DNA of 64,000 nt. It comes from Forficula auricularia (lineage: Eukaryota; Arthropoda; Insecta; Dermaptera; Forficulidae). Positions 43,485-56,521 of this stretch are shown one piece after another. Numbering within the stretch: position 1 is the stretch's first letter; each line of letters begins with the position of its first letter. The stretch lies in contig JALMQS010000264.1 in NCBI GenBank assembly GCA_024734495.1, forward strand, positions 124,001 to 188,000, read 5' to 3'. The translations under genes and the position numbers were made by a program. The notes below the pieces were generated by a model. The model saw only the letters and a program-made list of their open reading frames with translations, had not been told where the DNA came from and made no database searches.

Positions 43485-43737
43485 AAATTTTTTTTAATTT
43501 AATTTATTAGATATTTACTTTTAAAAAAATATACCTATATAATGAATTCTTTTGTTTTATTCTAATTCCGTGTTAACATAAATTAAAATTCTATATACAT
43601 TTATATAGGTATATTTGGCTATATTTAATATTATATAAAAATAATAACAATATTATAAAAATAAATAATATAACGATTTGTTTTGAATTATTTTGATTTG
43701 AAACTCTAACCTATAAAATGTTTTTCTAATGTAAATA

Positions 43738-43911
43738 AACACAGGGTTATCCCCAGGATAAAGATTAACTCATCAAGTTCGGGGAGTTAAAGATAGAGTG
43801 GTTAAGTCTGCGATCACCCTATGTTTTTTTATGAAACATATTTCGAGAGCTAACCCCAGGGCCTTCCCTAACATAGGGTCATCTTAGTTTTATGAAACTG
43901 GCCCTTAGTTG
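43738..43911. mobile_element. Possible Harbinger-type terminal region
   Basis: Reading inward from 43911 on the minus strand gives GGGCCAGTTTCATAAAACTA, a pattern seen at ends of some PIF/Harbinger elements, and a related ATGTTTCATAAAAAAACATA lies inside. TTA, the usual target, follows. No matching left end was found. Confidence 0.35.
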
Positions 43912-44007
43912 TTATGGTGCGTATCAGAATCCAGACACACAGATCCCCAAAATCACTTTCCTCCACATTTCAGAGATTTGTAATCACAATGAGCATGTCT
44001 GCTGGAC

Positions 44008-44193
44008 TTACTGGATATAATATTCAAATTTCCATTTATATAATATGTTTATTTCGGTATGTATAGATGCATTTGGCAGGGAATTCTTCTGTAATTTGTC
44101 GATATCGGCCCCGGGTACTTTTACCATAAGCGATGCACATTCCTGGTGCTCTCTCTCAAGCCGAAAACATTCGGGCCGAACGAATTCTCTCAA
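44008..44193 (-). other. Unrecognised coding-like frame
   Basis: A 61-codon frame starting MREFVRPECFRLEREHQECA in a small GC-richer island. Codon composition looks protein-like and a good donor-like ATG/GTAAAAGT occurs within it. I do not recognise the family. It could be an unannotated exon on the mbl strand or a transposon remnant. Confidence 0.25.
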
Positions 44194-47127
44194 TCCCTCG
44201 TTCCGTCAATCCGTACAATCAAACTCTTTGTGTTGATATAGATAGAAGTGGGGGCGATTTTCGCCAGTCTCAATATAACCTTCCACTTCTTGCAAGTTTG
44301 TGAAACAGAAACAGGAACAGCCAGGCCAGGCAAAAGAGCAGCAATCCCTAACCTCAAAGCAACTTTGTTTTTTCCGTCTTCTCTTCGTTCTCCCGTTTAA
44401 TCCTATCTCGTCTCTCTATCTACCCTCAAACCACCCCCTTCTTGTCCCCCCACCTCCCCCAAAACACCCTTCTATACTTTCTTGTAGCAATATGTTACCC
44501 ACTATTTGAACTTAAGCTTGGAAACTCTTCTTCTTTACCAACCAGTCACCCACACACACACACACATACACACATACAGAGAGACAACTGCTGCTGCTGC
44601 TATTGGTATTATATATGAAGCTAAAAAGAAGAGAAAAGAAAACTTTAGAGATAAGGAGAATATATATATATATATATGTTTCAATCTTATTGCTTGTAAT
44701 ATTTGGGGAGGAAAAAATTCATTAAGAACATTTAGAAATGATAAAAAAAAACCTTGAAATGGTTTGAAAATTTAATTCTCTATACATATATATATATATA
44801 GACACCACCCGAGATATTAATTTTAATTAAGAAAAAAAAATACAGTAGAAACTCACGTTACCCCCAAAAAAGTTTTCTTAAAGTTATAATAACTTTTTAT
44901 GAATATTCTAATTCTTTTTGATTAACATTTGATTTTATATATACATATATATATATATATATATGGAAGTAAATTTGTCTGACGTCTTTTTGCAAACTTT
45001 TTCTCATTATATGGAGAGAGAGAAATAATAATAATAATATTATCTAATAATGATAATAATTTAACTTTTTAAGAAATTCATTGAGAATTGAATCAAAATT
45101 CATCATCAAAAAAATCAATCATGAATATTATTATTATATATTAATATTTATTGATTTTGTTTTCAAATATTGGCCAACTTTGTTTGCATAATAATAATAC
45201 GCACAATAATGAGAACGTGGTACAAAAAGGAACTATGTTAGATATAATAATGAGAAAAAGTAATTTTTAATGTTTTTTGTATTATTCTATTTATTAAATC
45301 ACGAATGAAAAAATTAACCTCAAAAGTTCGATTTAAAAAAAATTGTAATAATTGTTTCTCTAATTGTTTAAAAATTCATTAATTCATTGTTATAAACATA
45401 TTATTATTAATATATAATATATTTTTTTTCCAAGTTAATAAATTCGAAAAGAATATTGCAATTTAAAATTAATAATAATAATAATTAAATTCAATAAGAA
45501 TTGATTAAAAAAATCATTGATCTTTATTATTTTTTTTTTTTCAAATATTCTCCAACTTTTTTTGACTAAGAATTTTTAGGCACAATAGTGAGAACGTGGT
45601 ACAAAAAAACTAGGTAGGTTTTGTGAAAAACACATTCTTGATATTTTTTGTTGTATTTACTCAATTATTGAAAGTGTATTATTGTGATATAATATGGTAG
45701 AAGGAAATGAAACGATTTATAGTTAAGCTCACAAGGTGGATTTTTTAAAAAATGTTAATAATTAATTTTAAATAATTAAATAATTGTTTCTCTAGTTGCT
45801 TTATTCATTGTTATAAGCTTTCGGCCCGGCGTCACCTAGCCCCTGGCGGGGAGCGTCTAGTTCATACCAATTTAATAATTGAAACTTTAAAATGATACTG
45901 TAAGTAATTAAAGAATGTTCCGAGTGAAATTAATTCAACAATAAGGAAATATTTATTTAACTCATTGGCTAAGCAAGATCTCTATCTGACTAATCAGAAT
46001 CGTTCTAATAATTTAACGTTTTGCCATTGGCTATGCCCTGGCCAATCAGATCGTTTGGATCATACAAACATATATACATAATTTTCCATTATATATATAT
46101 AGATATAAATACAATACTATCCACAATATATATTTTTTTCCAAGTTAATGAATTTAAATTGTTATTTTCTTTTCTAAATCTCGGCTCTCGCCAACAATTA
46201 GGAAGACTTTTAACAGTTAGTACGTTAGGAAGTTTACAAATAAAATAACAATAGCCAAATAACTAATTATTTCCATTTTTTTGGAAATTAAATTTTTGTT
46301 AGTTTTAAAAATAATGCAAATTTCTCATTTTATTACTTGCACCAAGAAAGAAAACAATACTGATTTTATTAAAAGTGTATAATAAATGAACAAATATTTA
46401 CGTTATAGATTAAATATAATAAAAATACTAGATATATAAAATGGGCGAATTGCCTTCATAGCTGTGACGTCATCACCAATCGAGACACTAATCGAACTTA
46501 TGTATTCAAAATTACGATTGATGAATTCTAATGCATTTTTTTAATATAATTATGTAATAAGAAGCTGGGTCATAAATTTATCTTATGCTAAAAGTCTTGG
46601 ATAAATTAAATTCATGAAAGAGATAATCTTGCGAAATTACTTAAAAACGATTAGATAGATAGATGCTTGTCTGACGATTTCTTTCAAGTCACGAACATCA
46701 TAAATTTTATATACGTACAGAGAAAATAAACCTGATTTTAGCATATTCACTTATTTTTTGTTGTTGTTGTTAATTTATTTTGATATTGAGTGTGGAATAA
46801 CCATAAAATTCATCCACGAGGGGGAAAGAAAGATTCTATATCTATATATCCACTCTAGTAAAATGTTCACTATAGCAGACTGATAAAAAGACATCAAACC
46901 ACATATTTGTGTATTTTTATAGGGTGTGGATAAGAAGATGCAAAGTTTCGTTTAAAGAGAGGCTCTCTCTCTCTTATAGATTGACAAGAAGAAGATAGAG
47001 ATACCTACTTTTTATTACACCAGCTGAAATTGCCAATACTATCCTAAGCACAACTCCGAAACGTCCATCAATGATGTGCTGAGTGTTTACGAATTTTCGA
47101 TAACATTAATTCAGATAAAAATTATAA

Positions 47128-47252
47128 AAGGGGCCGTCCATAAATTATTCACATGAATTTCAAGATTTTTAGACGCCCATCCCCCTGTGTCACATTCTGT
47201 CACATTTTTATTGAGCCTCCCCCCCCCCCCGCTGTATTGTGAGGTCATATTA
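47128..47252 (+). mobile_element. GGGCCGTCCATAAAT-type element, 5' end, interrupted
   Basis: GGGGCCGTCCATAAATTATT followed by CACATTCTGTCACA and a C10 run, then GCTGTATTGTGAGGTCA. These match, inverted, 30950-31044. The Helitron-like copy at 47253 is inserted into it. Confidence 0.5.
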
Positions 47253-48020
47253 TCTACTCTTATTAAACGAGCAAAAATTGTATATATATATTGTTTGTAT
47301 ATTTGTATCTTAGTTCTATTTTGAAAACGGTTCTACCGATTTTGATGAAACCAACTCCATTAACAAGTTTTGAGGATGAGAAAACGATCTGGTTAGGTCT
47401 GGACCTCGATAATATTCATCTTAATGGATCTTTTCTTAATTAAAGTAATTATTGATAGATGAAAATCTCAATAAAAAAGTTTGTTTACATTTTTTTTCAA
47501 TTATCTTTTATTTTTAATTGGTTTTTTTTTAATTTTTAAAACCCACTAATAGAGTTATAGCAAATATTAATATAATATTATATTAAAATTAGGAATTTTC
47601 TGTTTGTGTTTTAATTAACAGGTGTCTAAATCATAACAAAACAGGTGTGTTTACAAATAAAGTGGTTGAAGTGGCTTTTTTATATAACTTGGAAACAAAT
47701 CTTATTTAATTTTATGTTTTTATTTCAGATCCTATACGATTATTTTTTTATTATTATTTTCCTATTTATTTTTTTATAATGTTTATCAATATGAACGAAT
47801 GTGGGCAAATTGGTGTACGAGTAAACAAATAGACACATAATATATGTGGACCATTAGAAAGCTAGAAATGCAAAAACTGGGTGCGGTGAGTGTGGGAGGT
47901 GCAGGAGGTGGGGTGCAATTATGGGGGATCCGGTGCCGGGGGTGGGGATGGGTGTGGGTGCACTGGTGGGGGCGAAGTGTGAGGGGTTACCGTGCATCGC
48001 TCGGTGGCTCCAGGTACTAG
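47253..48020 (+). mobile_element. Helitron-like element
   Basis: Starts A/TCTACTCTTATTAAACGAG, shares GAAAACGGTTCTACCGATTT with its relatives, and ends with hairpin CCGTGCATCGCTCGG (47990-48004) and CCAGGTACTAG. The last 130 bp are G-rich. No protein frame, so non-autonomous. Confidence 0.55.
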
Positions 48021-48619
48021 GTATTTTATTCAACCAAGAATGCTTTTGCTTTAAGAAGTTTTTTTTTGAAATAGCTACTTTATTAATCGAATGCAATAAA
48101 GTTTGCAGGGAAAGAGAGCGAGAAAGAAGCGTCACTTCTTGTGGGGGCGTTGAATGGGGGGGGGGAGGGAGATACAAAAAAGAAAAAGGGGGTGAACTTC
48201 TTTTTTTTTTTATTTCGAAAAAAAAGCTTTCATTTCGTTTGAGTATATAGGTATATAATGTAGGTACACCTCTCTTCTTTTGCGGGATTTTTATGAATAA
48301 AAATAAAGAAATTTGGAAAATGGAATAAAAATTGAATAGAAAAAAAGAAAGGAATAAATAAATAAGTAAATAAAGAAATAAAAACTAGAAATTCAATTTG
48401 ATGCTTTTAAAAGTTGTAAAGTTGCAAAGGATTCGCGAAGGCAACATTGCATAGTACCTACCTATATTCACATTTGCAATTACACACACACACAGAGGCA
48501 ATTCTCGAGTGGGGTTATTTATTATTTTTCAGTTGGTTGTTGTTGTTGTTGTTGTTGTAGTTGATATTTTTGCAATGCTGATGAATGTGAAAACAAAAAT
48601 AAAAAAACAAGACCCGATC

Positions 48620-48695
48620 CGACCAGACCGGTATTCCCTATCCTAGGTGTTGGGGCCAGCCGGGTCTCGAACCCGACACGATTTATGCCCCTCTT
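48620..48695 (-). repeat. tRNA-like box B sequence
   Basis: Minus strand GTCGGGTTCGAGACCCGG is a good box B; no matching box A in a tRNA context. Probably a SINE relic. Confidence 0.35.
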
Positions 48696-49283
48696 CGTGT
48701 AATTCATATTTACAATCTAGAACAATCACCAAATTAATCAAAATGTTGTCTCTGACATCAACCAACTAGAATTTATAACTCACCTCAACAACATATGGTC
48801 CCATTTTCGATAATATATTATTATATATATATAGGTACAGGGTGATTTAAAAAGAGATATTTTATTTAGGGGGCCTAAAATTTAAAATTGCGCCAATAAA
48901 AAAATAGTGAAGTTAATGTTTAAAAATACATGTATATAAAGTAATCAAGTTATAAAAAATTTGGCGTGAAAAAGTTTTTTAAATTTGAAAAATACTTAAG
49001 TATTAATAATAATAAAAAATTGTAAATAAAAATAAAATGAATAATTTTTCATTTTTTTTTTTTTGAATTTTTTCTGAAAACGGTTCAATTTAAATATTTT
49101 TAAGAAAGATTTTAAATTTAAGGTCAAAATTTCAAAGATTTCAGTAGAAATAATTATATATTGTTTATCAGAGGGGATTTTTAAGGAATTTTGGCTTTTC
49201 ATATAATATTTATATTGCGAGTCGGAGAGAGATTTGTCTAAAGGGTTAGATCAACTGTCCGAAAAATTTTTAATAAAAAAATA

Positions 49284-49626
49284 AAACCGACTTCAAAAAA
49301 ATTAAATGCAACAAACAAAATACACTAAAAGGTATAAAATAATTATTATCTTATTTAGTTACAACTAAACGACGAAATATTAACACGAAATTACTTTTTG
49401 AAGTCGGTACCAAACCAAACTATACCTATAAGCGAGCGTACCCACCAAACGTACTAAGTAAGATCCGTCGAGTGCGATTCATAAAAGGTATATGTTTGGC
49501 ACCGACTTCAAAAAGTAATTTCATGTTAATATTTCGTCGTTTAGTTGTAACTAAATAAGATAATAATTATTTTATATCTTTTAGTGTATTTTATTTGTTG
49601 CATTTAATTTTTTTGAAGTCGGTTTT
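49284..49626. mobile_element. Foldback MITE with ACCGACTTCAAAAA ends
   Basis: AACCGACTTCAAAAAAATTA (left) and TAATTTTTTTGAAGTCGGTT (right); arms of about 125 bp with a second inner CCGACTTC pair around 49394 and 49502. Related end pieces lie at 23888 and 49951. Confidence 0.7.
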
Positions 49627-50398
49627 ATTTTTTCTTAAAAATTTTTATTTTTCTCTTTTTAGTGATGTTATTAATAGTGATCCTATCATCAGAACTTGAC
49701 CAAATTAATATTGTACCATCCCTAAGATACCCCCTTTCCAATAAAAAAAGAATCATCGAAATCGGTTTATAAACAAAGAAGTTAGGTCTAAACAAACCTA
49801 ACAAAAAAGGTCTAATACATACGAAAAAAATGGGACCAATCGGAACGTAGACTGGACCCAATGCAAATTTTTTTTTCAAAATCGGTTTACAATTGGCGGA
49901 GATATGAGGTAACATAGGCACAAAAAAAAAAAAAATCAGTCGAATATTTTTGAAGTCGGTTCAAGAGCATGTTGATTCTCAGGTTCAACTTCTGAAGGGA
50001 TGAACCCCTCTGATAAGCAATATAAAATTATTTTCTACTAAAATTGTTGAAATTTTGACCTTAAAAATTTAGAATCTTTCTTAATAATATATTCTGGTTT
50101 GAGCCATCTATAGTATAGTATCAGTATAGTTGATTTTTGAAAAAATTTACCATCTATTCTTCAAAAAAAAAAAAAATGCTAAATTCTTTCGATTAATTAT
50201 TAATTAAATATATATACCTATATTTTATTATTATTATTATTATTTTTCATATTAGTGAACAGGTCAGAAATAAGAAACTTTGCCGAATTTGAACCTATGC
50301 TCAATCTATTATAGTAAGTAAGTAAGTGAGATCCCCATACTGGATAAACTAATTTTTGAATCACCCTATATATAAGTAGGTACTTATATAATTAAATC

Positions 50399-50605
50399 CA
50401 GTGGCGTGAGGTAACTTTTCATCCAGGGGATGCTGTCCAAATAAAAACTTAATTTTTATAAATTTTTATTTCATTCTTAGCTTCTTTTTGCAAATTGCAT
50501 AGAATTTTTCTTTATTTTTCAAATTTAACATTTTATGAAAATACTCTACCTAATGTTTTGAAATTTTAGAGATGCGACGCATCCATGGACCGACATTTCT
50601 TTGTT
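50399..50605 (+). mobile_element. hAT-like MITE fragment
   Basis: Starts CAGTGGCGTGAGGTAACTTT and contains GATGCTGTCCAAAT and GATGCGACGCATCCATGGAC, as in 57408-57658. The right terminus is lost. Confidence 0.45.
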
Positions 50606-51179
50606 GAGTTATCGTAGATAATATCGGAATTGAGACAGACAGAGAAAATTAATACTAGAAAATGGTTTTTTTTTCAATTTTTTTCAACAGATTAATCAAA
50701 AAGAATTTTTGAATAAATTCATCTGATACTCACTCTCTCCAAAAAATAAATTCTCGATTGTAATTTTAAGGAAAACGCCATCTTTAAAAAAAAAAAAAAA
50801 AACTCACTTGATTTTCATCATTATTTCTAATATATTTATTGATTGAAATAAAATTGGCCCTTAGAGAGAGATTGTTTTGTTTTTGTTTTTCAGACGACAA
50901 TCCCAATCTTTTTGTTCCGATATTATACAAAAAAAAAATATTTATTTATTTAATTTTAGGTTTGTTCTCAATTCTCGTTTTTGTCGTGTGTGTATGTGTG
51001 TCCTTGTGGTCCAATCCAGAATCCAGTTGTCATGTCCATGTCCATGTCCATGATTGGCAAGCACAGAATTGAACCCACCCACCCACCCACTCTCAATCTG
51101 TTGTCTTCTTCCTCTTCCTGCCTTCATCCTTTCCTCTTCAAATTCAATTTAATTTCCAAATGGGCTTAGCAAAAGGATA

Positions 51180-51560
51180 ATCCGACATCGACACATACAC
51201 CCCCCACCCCGCCCCCTTACCCTCCACCCCCAACACCAACTGTGCCTAGCCCCCACCCCACCATCTTACGAGAATAATTTTTTTTTCGGGTCGAATAACT
51301 CGATATAACTTTGGCTCGTTTATGGAAAAGTAAAAGCAGCTGGGAAATTAATAGCCTTGCTCGCTAGTAATAATTTGCCAGTTATTGCCTGGCTTGCTTG
51401 GAGGTGGAGTCTCGGGAGGCAGCCATTTGCTGGGCCAGCCAGTAGAAGGTGGGGCAAAGCCCCCCTCTGAGCCCCTCTTAAGACACGCAGGCGTGTCATG
51501 CATTTGCCCACACGGCCAAGAATAGAGGGGGGCTCTAGCAAGGAGAAGGCTCTTCCGCCA
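51180..51560. other. GC-rich stretch, unassigned
   Basis: C-rich run (51195-51270) followed by a balanced region with overlapping minus-strand frames. No protein family recognised. Confidence 0.25.
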
Positions 51561-51940
51561 ATGCCAGGCCAACCTCTTCACCAAAAAAAAAAATTGACCC
51601 TGCTCACGGGAAAAAGGAAAAAAAATCCCGTCTCTGCTAATTTGCGACTGCCGAGGCGAACAATCCAATCAATTCGACAACTTTGTACCACTCAATAGAC
51701 ATTCGAAAATTGAATTAATCAAAATGAAAGAGAGGGCAAAAAAATAAAACGAAATCAGGCCATGAATTTTTCAATAGCCATTAGAGGGAGAGAAAAAAAG
51801 TACAAAACCCCAAATGTCTGCTCTAGTTACAATAGAAATTTAAACATTTTGACAACAATGTACCTATCAATGAGGAAATGGTCATTGGTCATAATGAAAT
51901 AGGTACTTGTTTTTTTGTCAATGTTTATTATCCTTTAAAA

Positions 51941-52117
51941 CAGTGCTTCTTAACCTTTTTAATCTGTGACCCAAATTTGAGAAATATGTTCGCGTCATGA
52001 TACAAAAAAAAAACAATCATACTAAAATATATTGTTAAGCTGATAGTGGAATATTTGGTTAACGACTCTGTGCGACCAAAAAAATATTCTTCACGGCCCA
52101 TAGGTTAAGAACCATTG
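51941..52117. mobile_element. hAT MITE with perfect 8-bp target duplication
   Basis: Ends CAGTGCTTCTTAACCT and AGGTTAAGAACCATTG are inverted repeats. Flanked by CTTTAAAA at 51933-51940 and 52118-52125. Both features are diagnostic of the hAT superfamily. 177 bp, non-coding. Confidence 0.85.
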
Positions 52118-52125
52118 CTTTAAAA

Positions 52126-52215
52126 CAGTGCTTCTTAAATTATGGGCCGCAACTCCAATTTGGGTAGCGTAACTTAATTTTGGGGTTGCGAAACATAGGG
52201 CAACAATTAAAATGA
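52126..52215 (+). mobile_element. Second hAT-like terminus directly adjoining
   Basis: Starts CAGTGCTTCTTAAATTATGG immediately after the duplication of the previous MITE and continues GCCGCAACTCC and GGGTTGCGAAACAT, as in hAT MITEs. The right end is not found. The first MITE therefore inserted right at the edge of an older hAT element. Confidence 0.5.
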
Positions 52216-52324
52216 AAAAATTATAATGCACAGCGGCCAAAAATTAAAGTGAATTTAAGGTATATATCCGTCAATGAATTTCCAATATGAAATTGCCATT
52301 TTGTATTAGATTTATACAGATATA

Positions 52325-52400
52325 TAGCCAAATAGCCCGGATTGTGGTTATTGGCACTTGAACCAGAGAATTATACATTAAATTCAGTATATTCACTAGG
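52325..52400 (+). mobile_element. SINE family 3 fragment
   Basis: TAGCCAAATAGCCCGGATTG resembles a box A, followed by GTTATTGGCACTTGAACC, matching the region before box B in the copy at 6590-6930. Confidence 0.4.
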
Positions 52401-52939
52401 GTGGCCTTCCCGCATCACAGGAGGATGATCCAACAAAGGAGCCTCACTCCAGAAATAATATAAAACCGAAAATAGACAAACAAGATCAAAAATTGGGTGT
52501 CGTTGCGTTTCTCTTATCTCTTAGACCTAGATAGATAGATCGGGCTAACCAACAAATGGTCAGCCCGACAAGGGACGGGAAGTGAAAAGTCCCGGTCTCT
52601 TCAAGCATGATTAATATTATAAGACACATAGAATAACTCAGAGCAGCACCATTATTGCACACACAAGTAGATTTAGAAAAACTAACGAATAATTAGACCG
52701 CTGTTGTCCTAACCAACAGAACCTTAGCATTGAGATACCTAATACACAGGAAGGATAAGAGAGTTCACCTCCTCACGGTAACACACGGAAACATGCCCTT
52801 CTGGCACGGCTAAGTAGGTAACTCTCAACAACTGATGATGAATCCCAGATACATAATCAATTTCACTTGTCATAACATGGATCGTAATGAGTTCTTTAAT
52901 TGCATACAATTTAGTCCTAGACCACCATTTGCATGAATG

Positions 52940-53110
52940 TAGAATAGTGTGTGTGTGTTATTGGAACTCGGGTTCGATTTCCGAGGATATAAAAAGCAAA
53001 CCTTCTGATAAATAATTAAAAACAATCCTTTCAATCTCGGATCTAATAAATGAGAACACGCTCTTGTGATTTTCTGAGAAATCGTTAGAGGCGTTTTCGA
53101 AAACCTATAT
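52940..53110 (+). mobile_element. SINE family 3 fragment
   Basis: TTATTGGAACTCGGGTTCGA with a box B, then CTGATAAATAATTAAAAACA and GTGATTTTCTGAGAAA, matching the copy at 6590-6930. Confidence 0.5.
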
Positions 53111-55238
53111 ATTTTAGGTGTACAATACAAGAGTAGCTCATTTAATAGTATTAGGTATAGACTATAGATATAAGGTACGGAAACCTCCGCCGAGCCCGAC
53201 TCCCACTTGGCGAGAAGCTTTTATTTCTTTTTCCTCGACCGAGTACTTATCTCGTTTCGTGTAAATTAGAATTAGGACAGTGGCTGGGGGGTGGAGGGTT
53301 CTCTTTTTGTGGCCCTGGGGGACAAATCCTCCCCCAAGCCTTTCTCTGCCCTTATTCCCCACTCAATCTTTCTCTCCTTTCCACCCTCCCCTCACCCCTC
53401 TCATGTTCCATATCTCTTCAACCCCGTTTCCTTTTTTATTTTTTATCTCCATGATTTTTGACACATAATGATAATCATTTACACTTCCTCTTTTTTTTTT
53501 TACTTTATTTCTCTAGCGCATGTCTCGAAATATTGCCATACTTTTTTCTCACTCAACTAAAGAAGACTTATTTCAAATTTTTCTCTCTCCCTCTCTCAAT
53601 TTTATCATCCCTTTGCACTCTAATCGTATCATTTTTTCTAAACCACCCACGCACTCCTTCCTATAATTTATAGACCGCTGATATAATTTCAAATCTCTCG
53701 GGTATATACTAGGTACAAGACTCTAATCCAATTTATCATAAATGAAATTTTCATAATTTATTAATTAGATATTGCCCCCCCTACCGGGAGGGCGTTTGAT
53801 TAGGGGGTGATTCCACATTTATGTCGATATGTAATTCTAAATTAGAGATAATAATTCCTATACCTCGCCAACTCAGATAAACGATAACAAATTGATATCG
53901 ATAAATTGTAATTATAATTATTAGACAAATGAATAAATATATATGGTATATATACCTACCATCACATACTCGACATAAATATATTGGATAAATTAAATGC
54001 TTAGGGCAGCATTTATAGTATACATTTGTACCTATATTGAGTTGACACATTTTGAAATTGAGAGTTGCTTGCTCATCTTCAAAGTCACGTGACAGGAGAG
54101 AAATTAAAACAAATATCATTTTATACTAACTAGAAACAAGTATATTTATTCATCAAAATTCAAATGTTCTGTTGTCAAACTATTGGAATTAAATTTCATA
54201 AAAATGCTCGACAAAAATCCTAGTAGAGTTTTTACGCTGATTCTCATGATATTTTCCGATTTTTTTTTTTACAATAGTTCATAGTAAAAGTAATTTTGAC
54301 CTATTTTAAAGTCGCTATTAATATGAAACAGCAATATTTGAAATCAAACTATTTTGTTCTCTGAAAAAAACCTCTTTGATAGAGTCTCATCTTCAAATTT
54401 TGGTTCTTAAAAAGTTGCCTTTCTCTTTTGTATGCACGCAGACAATGAGCTGGGTCAGGTCATTATTATTAGAGATATTCTTATCAGAGCGGTGCGAGTT
54501 TAGACATCAATTTCTGGAGTGTATGTGAAGTCATTCCAAGAGTTCGACTGAGAGCGTACCGGACTCTTATCTGTTGTTTTCTCATAGACGAGAGAAATCA
54601 AGGGATGTGAAACTTAAAACAGAATTTTTGTTAAATCTAGCCTACATATCCGATTCTTCTCTTTTGATAAATAAATCAACCAAAGAAACATTAAATATAG
54701 GGGGTTTTTATTCATTTTTTTCTCAACCAATAAAATAAATAACTTTCCTCAAGACAGTTCTAAGCATCGTAAATTCCAAGCCAAATTGGCAATTGGATAG
54801 ATGTCCTTGATAGTTGATCGAGAAACCTCTCATCTGATGAAAATATGATGATAAATGTTGATCCAGGGGTGCGGAGGGGGGGGTGTTTTTGGGGGTTGAG
54901 GGTGTGTGGACTCAAGGCGTGGCTGCGTGTCACATTAAACAGGACGCACCCTAATGAAATCGACCCCGCCACAAACAAATTACAAATTATACATGCACAG
55001 ACAAATGACTGCCATTTTTAATGGACTTCTATTTTTGTTCAAATCAAGAAGAAGTGGAACAACAAAACAAATGGAAAACAAATTGACCTCTGTTCACAAG
55101 TTAGTTAGGAGAATGTTCGTTCAACTCTGCTTTACTAAAAGCTAGGGGATTAAACGGATATATATAGATAATAATGTATTATCAATGTCATTCAAGGGTT
55201 TAAATATAAGGTGCATACACATGCCACACGACTTTCAC

Positions 55239-56070
55239 TTATAATCTTCCTTCTTTGACTTCATTCTTCAAATTTCCCTGAATTGAAAATATTTCATTTT
55301 GCCCAGAGTAGCAGAGTTGTTGATTTATAAATTTGTTGAATGATCTACTGTTGGGAACCCTTAGTGAGATGGAATTTCTTACCAATGGTACCAATAATGT
55401 TGTGCGCCAACCCTTGCCTGTAAGTTTTGGTGCGGTTGTGAGCCTTCCCGAAGGATTGCTCAGGTAACGTGTCTGAGGCTGAGTTCTTCTGCCCGCGCTC
55501 TCTGGTGTCAACAGACTGATGCCCTGCTGAAGAAGGTCTGTAGGGGTAGTTGATTAAAAGATGGTATAGGTTTTACATGTCGTTTATTAAAAGGTTCCGA
55601 GGCTGGGTGCCGTGATTTACATATGAATGTGGAGAGCGACCAGTGCAGTTCGTGCTCTCTCAAAGATGGTAAAGTGACTGCCCCGTGGAAGGGGGAGAAG
55701 TGGTCTTTTAACGAATGTTTCTGCAAACTGGCATCTGTTTTCTAGGTCGTCGCCAATGGTTATTTCCTGGGCCTCCACGTAAAGCTTAGACAGCATTCTC
55801 AAGTGGCGAAATATTAATTAAGCATTATATAGAGAACAGATTGCCAGACTAGCGATTTAACAATAACTAAGAAAAATTAGGGATTGAATACATAGCGTGA
55901 TAATATTAGGGTAACTCAAGAGACCAGAACCTCAACACTACTTACTATTATGACAAAACGAATTCATCTAAATCCAATCGGGTATATGAACGCATGAGAA
56001 ATAACAAATCAAATATTTCTAATTAAAAAGACTGATGAAGAAGGTCAAACCTTCGAAATTATGTAGTATA
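55239..56070. mobile_element. Family B-related element with coding-like interior
   Basis: Left end TTTTGCCCAGAGTAGCAGAG corresponds to the family B end; a family B hammerhead remnant is at 56027-56070. The 420 bp between 55380 and 55800 are GC-richer and have overlapping open frames on the minus strand (61, 72 and 90 codons) that I do not recognise. They may be frames of one decayed protein or a captured sequence. Confidence 0.4.
56027..56070 (+). ncRNA. Hammerhead ribozyme remnant, family B
   Basis: CTGATGA, extra A, helix II GAAGGT/ACCTTC, GAAA, but TTATGTAG replaces CTATAGTC. Confidence 0.5.
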
Positions 56071-56521
56071 GGTTCTAACAAATAAATTATATATAACATA
56101 TCTACATATAATTATTATTAGGGTGATCCATTTTGACTGACTATTTTTCCTTTTTGAGTCTCGCATTAAAATTTGTTAGTATTTCATGTTTTGAGAACTC
56201 TCTCCAAATCTTAGCTTGATAATTTTTTTTTTTAGACGTTTTGCTCAAGAATTTAGAAAATCTCAAAATGTAAAAAAAAATTCTTTTTCGGAAATTTTTA
56301 TTTTCTATTCGGAATTTCTTTCCATCTATAGGTAGGTAGGTAGGTATATAATAAAAATAACAACATAAAAATTTCAGCTCAAAATATGAATTTTTTAAGA
56401 ATAGTGAAGATTTATTAAGAATATTCATGTGTATGACCTTTTTGAATGAGCTTTAAATATTAATATTTAGGCTATATTATTATTATTATTATTATTACTA
56501 TCTATTTATAATACAATCTTT

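Noticed and set aside
47020..47110. CTGAAAT followed by CCGAAACGTC
   Set aside because: No complementary helix I at the expected positions and no helix II next to GAAA.
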